Assembly (NCBI RefSeq): GCF_000153225.1
Contig: NZ_CH724148.1
Span: 1,506,842-1,570,841 of the forward strand
Reading direction: 5' to 3'
Length of the DNA: 64,000 nt
Source of the DNA: Polaribacter irgensii 23-P
Lineage (GTDB): Bacteria; Bacteroidota; Bacteroidia; Flavobacteriales; Flavobacteriaceae
Positions 45,287 to 54,238 of the stretch are shown one piece after another. The notes beneath the pieces were generated by a model. The model searched no databases, had not been told where the DNA came from, and saw only the letters and a program-made list of their open reading frames with translations. The position numbers and the translations under genes are program-made. Position 1 is the first letter of the stretch. Every line of letters begins with the position of its first letter.

Positions 45287-45832
45287 TTATTTATAGCATT
45301 TATAAATAAAACTAGGAGGTAGGTTTCTAACGACAAAGTTTAATTTAACATCGTTAAAGTTGTTTCTTAAAAAAAGGTATTTACCAAAGCTATATTGGTA
45401 TTGAATAAAGCAACCATTGGGTTTTAGGTGGTATTTGACTTTCTGGACGATAGAAGTGATAAGTTCCTTTTTAAGAAGACTTAGGGGTAAGCTAGAGATC
45501 ACGTAGTCGACCTTTTTTTCTTTGATTTCTGACAGCTGGTTGAATTTCTCTGCGGAGCAATTGTGAATTTTAAAATTGTCATGGCTTTTGAATTTTTCTA
45601 GGCAATGTTCGAAAAACTTTTTATTTGTCTCAAAAGAAATAAGCTGTGTACTTTTTGGTATTCTTTTTAAAATCTCTGCTGTAAAGTTTCCGTTCCCCGA
45701 TCCAAATTCTAAAATGATTTGATCTCTTTTAAACTCTACATCTTTCAAGCATTTTTCTATTAAGTATTTAGAGCCGGGTTGTATGCTACCAATAGTGTTT
45801 ATATTATGTAGTGCTTCTTTTGTAAAAAACAT
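45287..45832 (-). CDS. Class I SAM-dependent methyltransferase
   Basis: Start taken at 45832 (MFFTKEALHNINTIGSIQPG), giving 181 residues, since this matches family N-termini; the frame is open to 45895. Motif I is ILEFGSGNGNFTAEIL, motif II is QLISFETNKKF, and motif IV is VDYVISSLPLSLL. These fit phospholipid N-methyltransferase or rRNA adenine dimethylase-like enzymes; the S-L-P-L at motif IV favours the phospholipid (PmtA-like) group. Substrate not proven. Adjacent to two same-strand genes without clear link. Confidence 0.8.
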   Translation of the reverse strand: MFFTKEALHNINTIGSIQPGSKYLIEKCLKDVEFKRDQIILEFGSGNGNFTAEILKRIPKSTQLISFETNKKFFEHCLEKFKSHDNFKIHNCSAEKFNQLSEIKEKKVDYVISSLPLSLLKKELITSIVQKVKYHLKPNGCFIQYQYSFGKYLFLRNNFNDVKLNFVVRNLPPSFIYKCYK

Positions 45833-45919
45833 TTTTATTTCTTTAGGCTTAAATATAAATGATTTTTTGAGTTCTATTGCAAAACAACGAGACAATCTGC
45901 AGTCTTTGCAGTGCTGTAC

Positions 45920-46444
45920 TTATTTATAGTTGCTTTTGATTTCTCGCAAACTTAAATTAGAAGTTGTAAATTGAGAAATAACTTGGAAATATAATTCTTC
46001 AATTTCTAAATTAAAATGTTTTGTCCATTTGTCATCTGCAAATAAGTGATGTATTTGTTTTATTCTTTTTTGTGCTTCAGAAAATGTAAATAAGTAATTG
46101 ACGGCACCTGTTTTTATGGATTGTAGCTTTACTTTTTTTGTATCAAAGTTTACGTGTATAGAAAAGAGTTTTTCTGTGGCATGTATTGGGTGAAAATCTG
46201 TCCATTTTGCAAAACCCGTTGCAATCTGTTGGTTTCTATAATTTTCATTAGAGTCTAGTTTCCACCTACAATTGGCAACTCTTCCCCAATGATTTGATTT
46301 TCGGTAAACTCCAACATTCGTGTAGAAATAAAGGCTTTCAGATTTGCTTTGATAATTGGTGTCTGGGGTAAACTCAAAGTGGTTAACTTGTTTAAATTCG
46401 CAAAACGTATGTTTAAAAAAGTTTGTTTGGTTGTAGGTTTTCAA
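45920..46444 (-). CDS. Hypothetical protein
   Basis: A 174-residue soluble protein with no signal peptide and no family I recognise. It has many aromatic residues (Phe, Tyr, Trp, His) in the first 120 positions, suggesting a beta-rich fold, and a Lys-rich helical C-terminus. It begins 6 nt after the stop of the upstream phosphoesterase gene on the same strand, so both are likely co-transcribed. The methyltransferase follows about 90 nt downstream. Confidence 0.65.
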   Translation of the reverse strand: MKTYNQTNFFKHTFCEFKQVNHFEFTPDTNYQSKSESLYFYTNVGVYRKSNHWGRVANCRWKLDSNENYRNQQIATGFAKWTDFHPIHATEKLFSIHVNFDTKKVKLQSIKTGAVNYLFTFSEAQKRIKQIHHLFADDKWTKHFNLEIEELYFQVISQFTTSNLSLREIKSNYK

Positions 46445-46450
46445 AGGTGA

Positions 46451-47338
46451 TTATTTAAGTACTAATTTTCTTGAGAGTTCCCGATCGAATCCCTCAATAT
46501 AAATGGTATCACTGTCAAATTTAACTTTTGCGAAGGCAGAGCTGTTCTCGGTGTCGACCATTCCTTTGAAAGTTACATAATGCACATTGTTTTCCATTTG
46601 ATAGGCACCTGCATGATTATGACCATTAAAAAATAGTTTAACATTTTCGTAGGGCTTAATAAGTGATAGAAACTGATCTCTGTTCCAGATGTTATGTTCG
46701 TCAATTGGAAAAATGGGAAAATGACAATAAAAGCCAACTTTTTGATTGTTTTTTATAGCAAGGTCTAATTCTGTTTTTATCCAATTTAATTGGACTGTGC
46801 TCAATCCGCCATTCCATTTTTTTAGATATGGCAATTCTTTGTTGCCCAATAAATTAAAAATAGAATCTGTCTGTTTTTTTTTATTTGGGGTCAAAGCACC
46901 GTGAAAACTGAGGTCATTTCCGTCTAAAACAATAAAACGCCACTCTTTTTCAATAAAACTATAATAGCGATTGGTAAGACCTAAACGCTGAATTACACTC
47001 GATTTTAAAGAAGCTTCCACTTCAAAATCATGGTTTCCCAGTACGTGGTAGGAAGTAGATTTTAGCGTTTTCCACATCGGTAGAACACGTTCGAGACTTT
47101 TAAAGTCTTTGTCAATAAAATCACCTAAATGGATGCTATAACTTAAAGAGTCTTTATTTAAAACAGCAATGGCTTCTTTCAATCTTTTGGGAGCTGCGCG
47201 GTAATATCGATCCCACTTGACAGCACAATCACAGTACTGGCAATCCGCAATAATGCCGATTTTAAAAGACGTATCCACATTCTTTTGACATGAAAGTAAA
47301 CAGACCATAAAAGTTAAAAGGAGTGTGCTTCTTTTCAT
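46451..47338 (-). CDS. Metallophosphoesterase lipoprotein, ADP-ribose/CDP-alcohol diphosphatase-like
   Basis: Start taken at 47338 because it yields a signal with lipobox (LLTFMVCLLSC, Cys17); the frame is open to 47395. The 295-residue product has the metallophosphoesterase motifs: IADCQYC (Asp32), HLGDFIDKD, LGNHDFE, FYCHFPIF and FNGHNHAG. The first motif with Gln and the following WDRYYRAAPKRLKEAIAVL match the Mn-dependent ADP-ribose/CDP-alcohol diphosphatase family. As a lipoprotein it would act in the periplasm or at the surface on nucleotide diphosphates. Exact substrate is inferred. Its gene is the first of a two-gene unit with the hypothetical protein. Confidence 0.85.
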   Translation of the reverse strand: MKRSTLLLTFMVCLLSCQKNVDTSFKIGIIADCQYCDCAVKWDRYYRAAPKRLKEAIAVLNKDSLSYSIHLGDFIDKDFKSLERVLPMWKTLKSTSYHVLGNHDFEVEASLKSSVIQRLGLTNRYYSFIEKEWRFIVLDGNDLSFHGALTPNKKKQTDSIFNLLGNKELPYLKKWNGGLSTVQLNWIKTELDLAIKNNQKVGFYCHFPIFPIDEHNIWNRDQFLSLIKPYENVKLFFNGHNHAGAYQMENNVHYVTFKGMVDTENSSAFAKVKFDSDTIYIEGFDRELSRKLVLK

Positions 47339-47384
47339 TTGTGTTTTTAGGTACCTTTTGTAAATATACAGTTTCCTAGAATAC

Positions 47385-47416
47385 AAAAAACGCACCCAAG
47401 TGAATGGATGCGTTTT
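47385..47416. terminator. Terminator of dnaK
   Basis: AAAACGCA pairs with TGCGTTTT, extended by CC/GG with one mismatch; T6 follows on the minus strand. It lies between dnaK and the phosphoesterase gene. Confidence 0.7.
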
Positions 47417-47507
47417 AATTTATTTATACTTCTTTGTAAAAACTCCTATGAAATAAAGGAATAAGCATTTTTCAAAAGCGTACTGAAAAGTACAATTAAT
47501 TCAAGGC

Positions 47508-49403
47508 TTACTTTACTTCTTCGAAATCTACATCTTCAACATTGTCACCTTGAGCATCTGCAGCTTCTGGTTCTGCAGCAGCGTCTCCACTTGCAGCACC
47601 TTGCTCCGCAGCATACATCTCTTCAGATGCAGCTTTCCAAGCTTCATTAATCTTTGCCATAGCGGTATCGATTAATTCGCCTTCTTTAGATTCGTGGGCA
47701 GCTGTTAATTCTACTAATGCAGCTTCAATGGGTGCTTTTTTATCATCAGATAACTTGTCACCAAATTCTGCTAATTGCTTTCCTGTTTGAAAAATCATAG
47801 AATCTGCTTCGTTAATCTTCTCTGCAGTTTCTTTGGCAGCTTTATCGGCATCCGCATTTTCTTCAGCCTCTTGTCTCATCTTAGCGATGTCTTCTTCAGA
47901 TAATCCTGAGGAAGCCTCAATTCTAATTTCATGAGATTTATTGGTTCCTTTGTCTAAAGCAGAAACTTTGATAATACCGTTGGCATCAATATCAAAAGTT
48001 ACTTCAACCTGAGGAACTCCTCTTTGTGCTGGAGGTAAACCATCTAAATGAAAGCGTCCGATTGTATTATTATCTGCAGCCATTGCTCTTTCACCCTGTA
48101 AAACGTGAATTTCAACAGAAGGTTGGTTGTCTACAGCCGTAGAAAATACTTGTGATTTTTTTGTTGGAATGGTTGTGTTTGCATCAATTAATTTTGTGAA
48201 AACATTTCCCATTGTTTCAATTCCTAATGATAAAGGCGTTACGTCTAATAACAAAACATCTTTAACATCTCCAGATAAAACTCCACCTTGAATGGCAGCT
48301 CCTAAAGCAACAACTTCATCAGGGTTTACTCCTTTACTTGGCGTCTTACCAAAGAACTTTTCTACTGCTTCTTGTACAGCAGGTATTCTTGTAGAACCAC
48401 CAACCAGTACAATTTCATCAATGTCACTAATTGATAAATCAGCATTTTTTAACGCTTTTTTACAAGGAGCAATTGTTCTTTTTACTAAATCGTCAATTAA
48501 AGTCTCAAATTTAGAACGAGTCATGGTTCTTACCAAGTGCTTTGGTCCGCTTGCGGTAGCCGTTATATATGGTAAGTTAATTTCTGTTGATGTCGTGCTT
48601 GATAATTCAATTTTTGCTTTTTCAGCAGCTTCTTTTAAACGCTGTAAAGACATTGGATCTTTACGTAAATCCATTCCTTCTTCAGCATTAAACTCTTCTG
48701 CCAACCAATTAATGATTTTCTCATCAACATCATCACCACCTAAATGCGTATCTCCATCTGTAGCCAATACTTCAAAAACTCCATCTCCTAATTCTAAGAT
48801 AGAAACATCATGTGTTCCTCCACCAAAATCAAAAACAACAATTTTCTTGTCGTCATGAGATTTGTCTAATCCATAAGCTAATGCCGCTGCAGTTGGTTCA
48901 TTTATGATTCTTTTTACTTGTAGTCCTGCAATTTCACCAGCTTCTTTGGTTGCTTGACGCTGTGCATCGTTAAAATACGCAGGCACTGTAATTACTGCTT
49001 CAGTTACTTCTGTTCCTAAGTAATCTTCAGCTGTTTTTTTCATCTTTTGCAATACCATTGCAGAGATCTCTTGTGGCGTGTACAAACGTCCGTCAATGTC
49101 TACTCTTGGTGTGTCATTATCTCCTTTTAACACCTTGTAAGGAACTCTCCCTGCTTCTTTCGAAGAATCAGAAAACTTGTTACCCATAAAACGTTTGATA
49201 GAATACACTGTTTTTGTTGGGTTCGTTACCGCTTGTCTCTTCGCAGGGTCTCCAACTTTACGCTCTCCTCCTTCTATGAACGCAACGATCGATGGTGTTG
49301 TTCTTTTTCCTTCTGAATTAGGAATTACAACAGGCTCATTTCCTTCCATTACAGATACACACGAGTTTGTTGTTCCTAAATCTATTCCAATTATTTTACC
49401 CAT
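47508..49403 (-). CDS. dnaK: Chaperone DnaK (Hsp70)
   Basis: A 631-residue Hsp70. The ATPase domain carries [25 protein letters not shown] and [13 protein letters not shown]. The substrate domain starts after the linker [15 protein letters not shown], and the C-terminal acidic tail ends with [11 protein letters not shown], the usual DnaK end. Length is standard. dnaJ and grpE are not adjacent. A sigma-54-like site (49452-49466) lies about 48 nt upstream of the start; no standard TAnnTTTG is evident. Confidence 0.98.
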   Translation of the reverse strand: MGKIIGIDLGTTNSCVSVMEGNEPVVIPNSEGKRTTPSIVAFIEGGERKVGDPAKRQAVTNPTKTVYSIKRFMGNKFSDSSKEAGRVPYKVLKGDNDTPRVDIDGRLYTPQEISAMVLQKMKKTAEDYLGTEVTEAVITVPAYFNDAQRQATKEAGEIAGLQVKRIINEPTAAALAYGLDKSHDDKKIVVFDFGGGTHDVSILELGDGVFEVLATDGDTHLGGDDVDEKIINWLAEEFNAEEGMDLRKDPMSLQRLKEAAEKAKIELSSTTSTEINLPYITATASGPKHLVRTMTRSKFETLIDDLVKRTIAPCKKALKNADLSISDIDEIVLVGGSTRIPAVQEAVEKFFGKTPSKGVNPDEVVALGAAIQGGVLSGDVKDVLLLDVTPLSLGIETMGNVFTKLIDANTTIPTKKSQVFSTAVDNQPSVEIHVLQGERAMAADNNTIGRFHLDGLPPAQRGVPQVEVTFDIDANGIIKVSALDKGTNKSHEIRIEASSGLSEEDIAKMRQEAEENADADKAAKETAEKINEADSMIFQTGKQLAEFGDKLSDDKKAPIEAALVELTAAHESKEGELIDTAMAKINEAWKAASEEMYAAEQGAASGDAAAEPEAADAQGDNVEDVDFEEVK

Positions 49404-49451
49404 AATACTTATTTGATATTGTTATAAATTCAATTTTACAATTACCAATAG

Positions 49452-49466
49452 GCAAACTGTGTGCCA
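49452..49466 (-). promoter_or_regulatory. Sigma-54-like -24/-12 element upstream of dnaK
   Basis: On the minus strand TGGCAC-ACAGT-TTGC matches the RpoN consensus in all fixed positions, including GG-N10-GC. It lies 48 nt before the ATG, placing a start site about 35 nt upstream. An exact match could occur by chance about once in several windows this size. Confidence 0.4.
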
Positions 49467-49750
49467 ACTGCTTTTTTAATGATAAATGTCAGTTCTGGGT
49501 TGCTACTTGAAATAATTATGTGCCATTTTGACACTAGGTTTGCAGATGTTGCAATGCAGCTGTCCTTTTCTACAAGATGCGATGAATCCGCTTAGTGACT
49601 GTATCCATACTTAATTTAAAGGGGTCTTTTCCTACATGCTAAATATTTTAAAGGGATATTCTCTTACGAAGTGTGAAAGGATGGTTAAATTAAATAAAAA
49701 AAACCAGCGTATTGCGCTATATTTTTTACATTTACAGTACTTAATTTAAT

Positions 49751-49758
49751 TATTTTTA
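49751..49758 (+). promoter_or_regulatory. Putative -7 element of sdaA
   Basis: TATTTTTA, one base off TAnnTTTG, 3 nt before the ATG at 49762; suggests a leaderless transcript. Confidence 0.4.
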
Positions 49759-49761
49759 CGA

Positions 49762-51186
49762 ATGTCGCAATTTATTAGTGTTTTCGATATGCTTAAAATT
49801 GGGGTTGGGCCCTCAAGTTCACACACATTAGGTCCTTGGAGGGCTGCTGAGCAGTGGATACAGTTTTTAAAGACAGCCGCTATTTTTAATGATATTGAAG
49901 GAATTAGAATTGATTTATTTGGTTCTTTAGCACTTACAGGAAAAGGACACGCCACTGATTATGCCGTATTGTTAGGCTTAAGTGGTGCAGACCCTGAGTA
50001 CATTCCGATCTCCGATATGGATGCGATTATCAACGATATTAAAATCCTAAAGAAATTACAATTGAATAAGGAAAGAGAAATTAATTTTTCAATAGAGAAT
50101 GTTGTTTTTAATAAATCGTTTCTCCCTTTTCATGCCAATGGAATTATTTTCAGAGGCTTTTGCAAAGGCAAAGAAGTTGCAACACAAACTTATTATTCGA
50201 TAGGTGGTGGTTTTATTGTCCAAGAGGATGATCATTTGGAAGAAGAAATAGAAATCACAAAAAAGAACTTTCCTTTTCCGATTAACAGAGCTTTTCAATT
50301 GGAGGCGTTTTGCGAAAAGGAGGGTGTATTGATTTCAGATATTGTTTTAAAGAACGAATTAGAATTGCGAACTGCTGACGAAATTGATCAAGAGTTAAAC
50401 AGAATTTGGGATACGATGCTTGAATGTATGTACATCGGATGTCATACAGAAGGGAAACTTCCTGGAGGCTTAAATGTAAAAAGGAGGGCTTTTTCATCAC
50501 ATCAGAAATTAATAAAAGATACGAGCTATACAGATAAAAATGAGTGGGTTACGGCGATACGAAGCACGGAGGTGAAATTTAGAGAAATTTTAAAATGGGT
50601 AAGTTGTTTTGCATTGTCAGTAAATGAGGTAAATGCTGCTTTAGGGAGAGTAGTAACCGCACCAACGAACGGCAGTGCTGGTGTAATTCCTTCAGTTTTA
50701 ATGTATTATTTAGTTATAGAGAATCACGACGCTGATTTTGATGACATTAAGAAATTTTTATTAACAGCTGGCGAAATTGGCAGTCTTTTCAAAAAGAATG
50801 CTACTATATCTGCGGCTATGGGAGGTTGTCAGGCCGAAATTGGTGTTTCTTCAGCGATGGCGGCAGCTGCTTTAGCAGAATTATTAGGAGGCACAGCCGC
50901 ACAATGCTTGGTTGCTGCTGAAATTGCCATGGAACATCATTTAGGTTTAACTTGCGATCCTATTGGAGGTTTGGTACAAATACCGTGTATAGAAAGAAAT
51001 GCAATGGGTGCAATAAAGGCCATTCATGCAGCAGAAATGGCTTTAGAAACGGATCCAAAGGAAGTGAAAGTTCCTTTGGACAAAGTGATAGACACGATGT
51101 GGGAGACAGCAAAAGACATGCATAAAAATTATAAAGAGACTTCAGAGGGTGGATTAGCGATGCATGTTGGTTTCGCCGATTGTTAA
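49762..51186 (+). CDS. sdaA: L-serine ammonia-lyase (iron-sulfur type)
   Basis: A 474-residue single-chain L-serine dehydratase with the beta domain (about 1-165) followed by the catalytic alpha domain. Key blocks are GVGPSSSHTLGPWRAAEQW near the N-terminus, TAPTNGSAGVIPSVL, GGCQAEIGVSSAMAAAAL and AEIAMEHHLGLTCDPIGG with the following IPCIERN, which contain the cysteines of the 4Fe-4S cluster. It deaminates serine to pyruvate. The cluster is oxygen-sensitive in this family. Single gene. Confidence 0.97.
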   Translation: MSQFISVFDMLKIGVGPSSSHTLGPWRAAEQWIQFLKTAAIFNDIEGIRIDLFGSLALTGKGHATDYAVLLGLSGADPEYIPISDMDAIINDIKILKKLQLNKEREINFSIENVVFNKSFLPFHANGIIFRGFCKGKEVATQTYYSIGGGFIVQEDDHLEEEIEITKKNFPFPINRAFQLEAFCEKEGVLISDIVLKNELELRTADEIDQELNRIWDTMLECMYIGCHTEGKLPGGLNVKRRAFSSHQKLIKDTSYTDKNEWVTAIRSTEVKFREILKWVSCFALSVNEVNAALGRVVTAPTNGSAGVIPSVLMYYLVIENHDADFDDIKKFLLTAGEIGSLFKKNATISAAMGGCQAEIGVSSAMAAAALAELLGGTAAQCLVAAEIAMEHHLGLTCDPIGGLVQIPCIERNAMGAIKAIHAAEMALETDPKEVKVPLDKVIDTMWETAKDMHKNYKETSEGGLAMHVGFADC

Positions 51187-51230
51187 AAAAAAAGCTCAAA
51201 AACATTTTCATGCTTTTGAGCTTTCTTAAA
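51185..51230 (-). terminator. Terminator shared by proteorhodopsin and sdaA
   Basis: AAAGCTCAAAA pairs with CTTTTGAGCTTT (11 bp) around a 12-nt loop. On the minus strand T9 follows, so it is strongest for the proteorhodopsin transcript; on the plus strand the T-run is broken. Confidence 0.8.
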
Positions 51231-51254
51231 AAAAAACTAATTTGATTACTTGTA

Positions 51255-51992
51255 TTAAGCTGTTTTTGCAGCTGAAGTAGTGCTCTGAACAGCAAGGTTG
51301 TATACCACTAGTCCAAATCCAATTTTGTTGATAGCATCTCCGATATTATAAATAATATTTAGATCCCATCCTCCAAAAATACCATCGTACCATCCTGGTG
51401 TTCCAGCCATGTATCCAATTGGGTAAATTGCCCAACCTACTAATACGAACCAACATAATGCTTTGTGAGCTTTCAATACTTCTCCACCAGCTGCTACAGC
51501 TAATTTCTTAGCAGTTCCTAGCCAGATGTCATAAACAATTACAAAGTATGCGATACCTGAAGCAAGTCCCCAAATTTGAGCGTTAGCTGGATCAATTGCT
51601 TCTCCAATATAACCTGTTACTAACATTACTACAGATAAGAAAATTAAACGCCACATTAGCGATTTCTTTGCTCCTGCAACTTTTAGAATTAAATAAAACT
51701 CAACACACATTAATGGAACTGTTAAGACCCAGTCAATATATCTAAAGAAAGTTGGAGACTCTTCGAAAGCTGCCCAATAATCTCTCATGTAGAAGTAGTG
51801 TACTGCTGCAATAAAGGTAATTAAACCAGATACTAATAAAGAAGTTCTCCACTTCTTATCAAAACTACTCATTGATAAAAAGAAAAATACTGATGCTGCC
51901 AACATAGCCATACAGCCCACAAAAAATGTAAATCCAACGTAATCATCTGTCGCCATTTTGGTCACAGAAAGAAAATTCATAGATAAATTCAT
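51255..51992 (-). CDS. Proteorhodopsin, green-absorbing light-driven proton pump
   Basis: A 245-residue seven-helix microbial rhodopsin. Helix C reads RYIDWVLTVPLMCVEFYLI: Asp87 is the proton acceptor, Thr91 the middle position, and Glu98 the proton donor, the D-T-E triad of outward proton pumps. Met95 occupies the spectral-tuning position (105 in reference numbering), the green-type residue usual in flavobacteria. Lys223 in DAINKIGFGLVVY binds retinal. His65 and Arg84 match the conserved His75 and Arg94. The gene is monocistronic, has its own terminator, and is divergent from blh, which makes the chromophore. The start could also be Met5 or Met13. Light energy for a heterotroph is the known role of the family. 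Confidence 0.98.
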   Translation of the reverse strand: MNLSMNFLSVTKMATDDYVGFTFFVGCMAMLAASVFFFLSMSSFDKKWRTSLLVSGLITFIAAVHYFYMRDYWAAFEESPTFFRYIDWVLTVPLMCVEFYLILKVAGAKKSLMWRLIFLSVVMLVTGYIGEAIDPANAQIWGLASGIAYFVIVYDIWLGTAKKLAVAAGGEVLKAHKALCWFVLVGWAIYPIGYMAGTPGWYDGIFGGWDLNIIYNIGDAINKIGFGLVVYNLAVQSTTSAAKTA

Positions 51993-52057
51993 AATGTTAA
52001 AAAAAATTAAGTTAGTAAAATTGTTTATTGTTTAAGGTTTTAACTTAAACACTTACT

Positions 52058-52065
52058 CAAAGATA
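52058..52065 (-). promoter_or_regulatory. Putative -7 element of proteorhodopsin
   Basis: TATCTTTG on the minus strand, exact TAnnTTTG, 65 nt before the start codon. It implies a leader of about 60 nt. No TTG at -33. Confidence 0.6.
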
Positions 52066-52078
52066 GATAAAAAAATAT

Positions 52079-52086
52079 TAAATTTG
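52079..52086 (+). promoter_or_regulatory. Putative -7 element of blh
   Basis: TAAATTTG, exact TAnnTTTG, ends 4 nt before the blh ATG at 52091, so the transcript may be leaderless. It lies only 13 nt from the oppositely directed proteorhodopsin element. Confidence 0.55.
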
Positions 52087-52090
52087 TAGA

Positions 52091-52975
52091 ATGGAGACAT
52101 TAAATAACAAGAATTACGAAAGCTTCATGCTTTATTTTACATTTTTCTTGCTTTGGGTGAGCATCCAATTTGGAGAAGTAGTGGAGGATTTTATAGCCTA
52201 TGTTATGGTCGTATCTATAGGTATTTTGCACGGGGCAAACGACTTACTTATTTTATCTAAAAAGGATAAAGGAAAGCGTACGTTTATAAAAAACCTAATT
52301 ATTTACATTGGAATTATAGGCTTTTGTTTGATCATTTATATTTTTAATCCGTTTGTTGCTATTTTGCTTTTTGTTTTCTTGAGTGCGTATCATTTCGGAG
52401 AGGAACACTTAGGTGTTAGAATTTCTGTAAATGCGACATTTGATTTTACGTATTTCCTAGCCTATGGTTTGTTTATATTCTCTTTACTTCTGCATCAATC
52501 GATCCCAGATGTAGATAAAGTAATGAGAGAACTAACAGGTACTATTATTACGGTCAAACAAATAGAGATTGTATTAATAACGAGTGCGAGTGTTTTGTTT
52601 TTGGGAAGTGTGTATTTGTTCTTGTCCAAAAGAGTTGCTTTGGGGGTATTTGTGAAGGAGTCTTTTTACTTGTTGCTACTTTTTCTTGTCTTTAAAACAT
52701 CCTCTTTAATTTTAGGGTTTGCTATTTATTTCATTTTGTGGCACTCCATTCCTTCTATAATGCATCAAATTGAATTCATTTCTGGGGATTTAAACAAAGC
52801 AAACGTTCTATATTATTTTAAAAAAGCCCTTCTTTATTGGGGTATAAGTATTGTAAGTTTATTCATTTTATACCAAATAGTTTCGGACATCGAATTATTT
52901 TCAACGGTCATTTTTGCCATTCTATTTGCGGTCACTGCACCACATGCTTGGGTAATGTTTAGAATGAAAAATTAA
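52091..52975 (+). CDS. blh: Beta-carotene 15,15'-dioxygenase (Brp/Blh family)
   Basis: A 294-residue polytopic membrane protein of the Brp/Blh family that splits beta-carotene into two retinals, the chromophore for the divergent proteorhodopsin. The conserved His set that binds iron is visible: His47 (ILHGANDL), His101 (AYHFGEEHLG), His218 (LWHSIPSIMHQ), with His225 and His285 (APHAWVM). About eight hydrophobic helices. The carotenoid genes (crtE, crtB, crtI, crtY) are not in the window. Its stop overlaps the convergent yaaA stop by 4 nt. Confidence 0.94.
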   Translation: METLNNKNYESFMLYFTFFLLWVSIQFGEVVEDFIAYVMVVSIGILHGANDLLILSKKDKGKRTFIKNLIIYIGIIGFCLIIYIFNPFVAILLFVFLSAYHFGEEHLGVRISVNATFDFTYFLAYGLFIFSLLLHQSIPDVDKVMRELTGTIITVKQIEIVLITSASVLFLGSVYLFLSKRVALGVFVKESFYLLLLFLVFKTSSLILGFAIYFILWHSIPSIMHQIEFISGDLNKANVLYYFKKALLYWGISIVSLFILYQIVSDIELFSTVIFAILFAVTAPHAWVMFRMKN

Positions 52976-53730
52976 CGTGTAAAAAACAAATCGTTTCCCG
53001 AGGACATTTCTTCAGAAAAACGATACCGGTCGATATTAAAACCTTTCAAACCCGCTACTGTTTGAATATCGTTATCTAGGAGATAGCGCACCATCAAACC
53101 ACGCGCCTTTTTAGCGAAGGTCATGATTGTTTTGTATTCTCCGTTTTTAAACTCTTTAAAGACTGGAGTAATCATGGGAACTTTTAAAACGTTTTTTGGA
53201 AGTACTTTAAAGTATTCTGCACTTGCTAAGTTTACCAAGAGTTCTCCGTCTTTTAATTCGCTATTTAATGAATTTGCCACGGATTCTCCCCAAAATTTAT
53301 ACAGATTTTCAGTCGTTCCAACATGTAATTTCGTTCCCATTTCTAAGCGATACGGTTGTATTAAATCCAACGGTTTTAACAAACCATAAAGACCGGATAA
53401 AATTCTTAAACGGTTTTGCAATATAGGTATTTGTTCTTCTTCTAAAGAATGCACATCAATGCCCCTAAATACTTCTCCTGTAAAGGAGTAAATTGCCTGT
53501 TTTGCATTTGTAGTAGTAAATGGTGTTTGCCAAGTCTGATTGCGTTCGTAGCTCAATTGAGATAGGCTTTCAGAAATGTGCATTAGCGTGCCAAGTTCTC
53601 CCGCAGAAAAGGTCTTTAATTTTTCGTTTAATTTTTCAGATTGTTTCAAAAAATCTGGTTGTGTATGGAGATTAATGGGAGCTTTTCTCTCAAAATCTAA
53701 GGATTTTGCTGGTGATATTATAATTTTCAT
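52972..53730 (-). CDS. yaaA: YaaA-family peroxide stress protein
   Basis: A 252-residue UPF0246/DUF328 protein. Typical blocks are KIIISPAKSLDFE at the N-terminus, LYGLLKPLDLIQPYRLEMG, NLASAEYFKVL, and KARGLMVRYLL. In E. coli, YaaA limits intracellular free iron under hydrogen-peroxide stress. It is convergent with blh, with 4-nt overlap of the 3' ends. Single gene. Confidence 0.94.
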   Translation of the reverse strand: MKIIISPAKSLDFERKAPINLHTQPDFLKQSEKLNEKLKTFSAGELGTLMHISESLSQLSYERNQTWQTPFTTTNAKQAIYSFTGEVFRGIDVHSLEEEQIPILQNRLRILSGLYGLLKPLDLIQPYRLEMGTKLHVGTTENLYKFWGESVANSLNSELKDGELLVNLASAEYFKVLPKNVLKVPMITPVFKEFKNGEYKTIMTFAKKARGLMVRYLLDNDIQTVAGLKGFNIDRYRFSEEMSSGNDLFFTR

Positions 53731-53923
53731 TTGCTGTGTTTCAAAAATAAAATTTTGTATTGAAGATTATAAAAATACAAATGATTCTTCTATCCTGACC
53801 GTAAATGGTTGCTAAATAATTGATAAAACTATGTGTGTTGTCTATTATTTTTATTTTTTTTATGAATTTAGCAAACTATTTATTTTTTTGAAGGGCTAAG
53901 AAATTATAAAGAAATACTATTAT

Positions 53924-54124
53924 TTGGGTATAGGGATTGAACTTAGTAAAAGATTGAAGGATGCAAAGCTAAAGAATTGCGCTTTTAGTCAGTTGCTCGA
54001 CAGCGATCAGGAATATTTGTACCGGCAAATTCAAAAAAAAATGGTGATTGCGCATGAAAATGCGAAAGATGTTTTGCAAAATACGTTCATTAGGATTCAT
54101 AAAAGCATTGTAAACTTTCGATAG
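53924..54124 (+). pseudogene. Truncated ECF sigma factor (region 2 remnant)
   Basis: A 66-codon frame starting at TTG resembles the N-terminal part of flavobacterial ECF sigma factors: AFSQLLDSDQEYLYRQI, then MVIAHENAKDVLQNTFIRI and HKSIVNF, corresponding to region 2.1-2.3. It ends in a stop right after, with no region 2.4 or region 4 in any frame downstream. Several substitutions (for example SDQEYLYRQ for the usual L-Y-Q-E-x-L-Y-W-H) also suggest decay. It cannot work as a sigma factor. Upstream 54 nt show no start ATG. Confidence 0.75.
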
Positions 54125-54238
54125 AGGAGCGCTAAAAGGGGTTGCGAGGAATAAGGACAACACAAAAGAGAGTTGGAAGAGAAGACGTATAAAGAATTAG
54201 CGTGAAAGAATTATAATAAGCATCTATTATGAAGTTAA

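Larger units (their letters stand above)
49404..49761. other. 358-nt intergenic region between dnaK and sdaA
   Basis: Divergent promoter region. Near dnaK is a sigma-54-like element (49452-49466, minus). Near sdaA is TATTTTTA (49751-49758, plus), only 3 nt before the ATG. The middle, about 49480-49740, shows no coding frame, repeat or RNA that I recognise. Confidence 0.6.

Noticed and set aside
48292..48858. 188-codon open frame on the plus strand, antisense to dnaK
   Set aside because: It lies wholly inside dnaK, and its composition is the mirror of DnaK codons. No family resemblance and no promoter.
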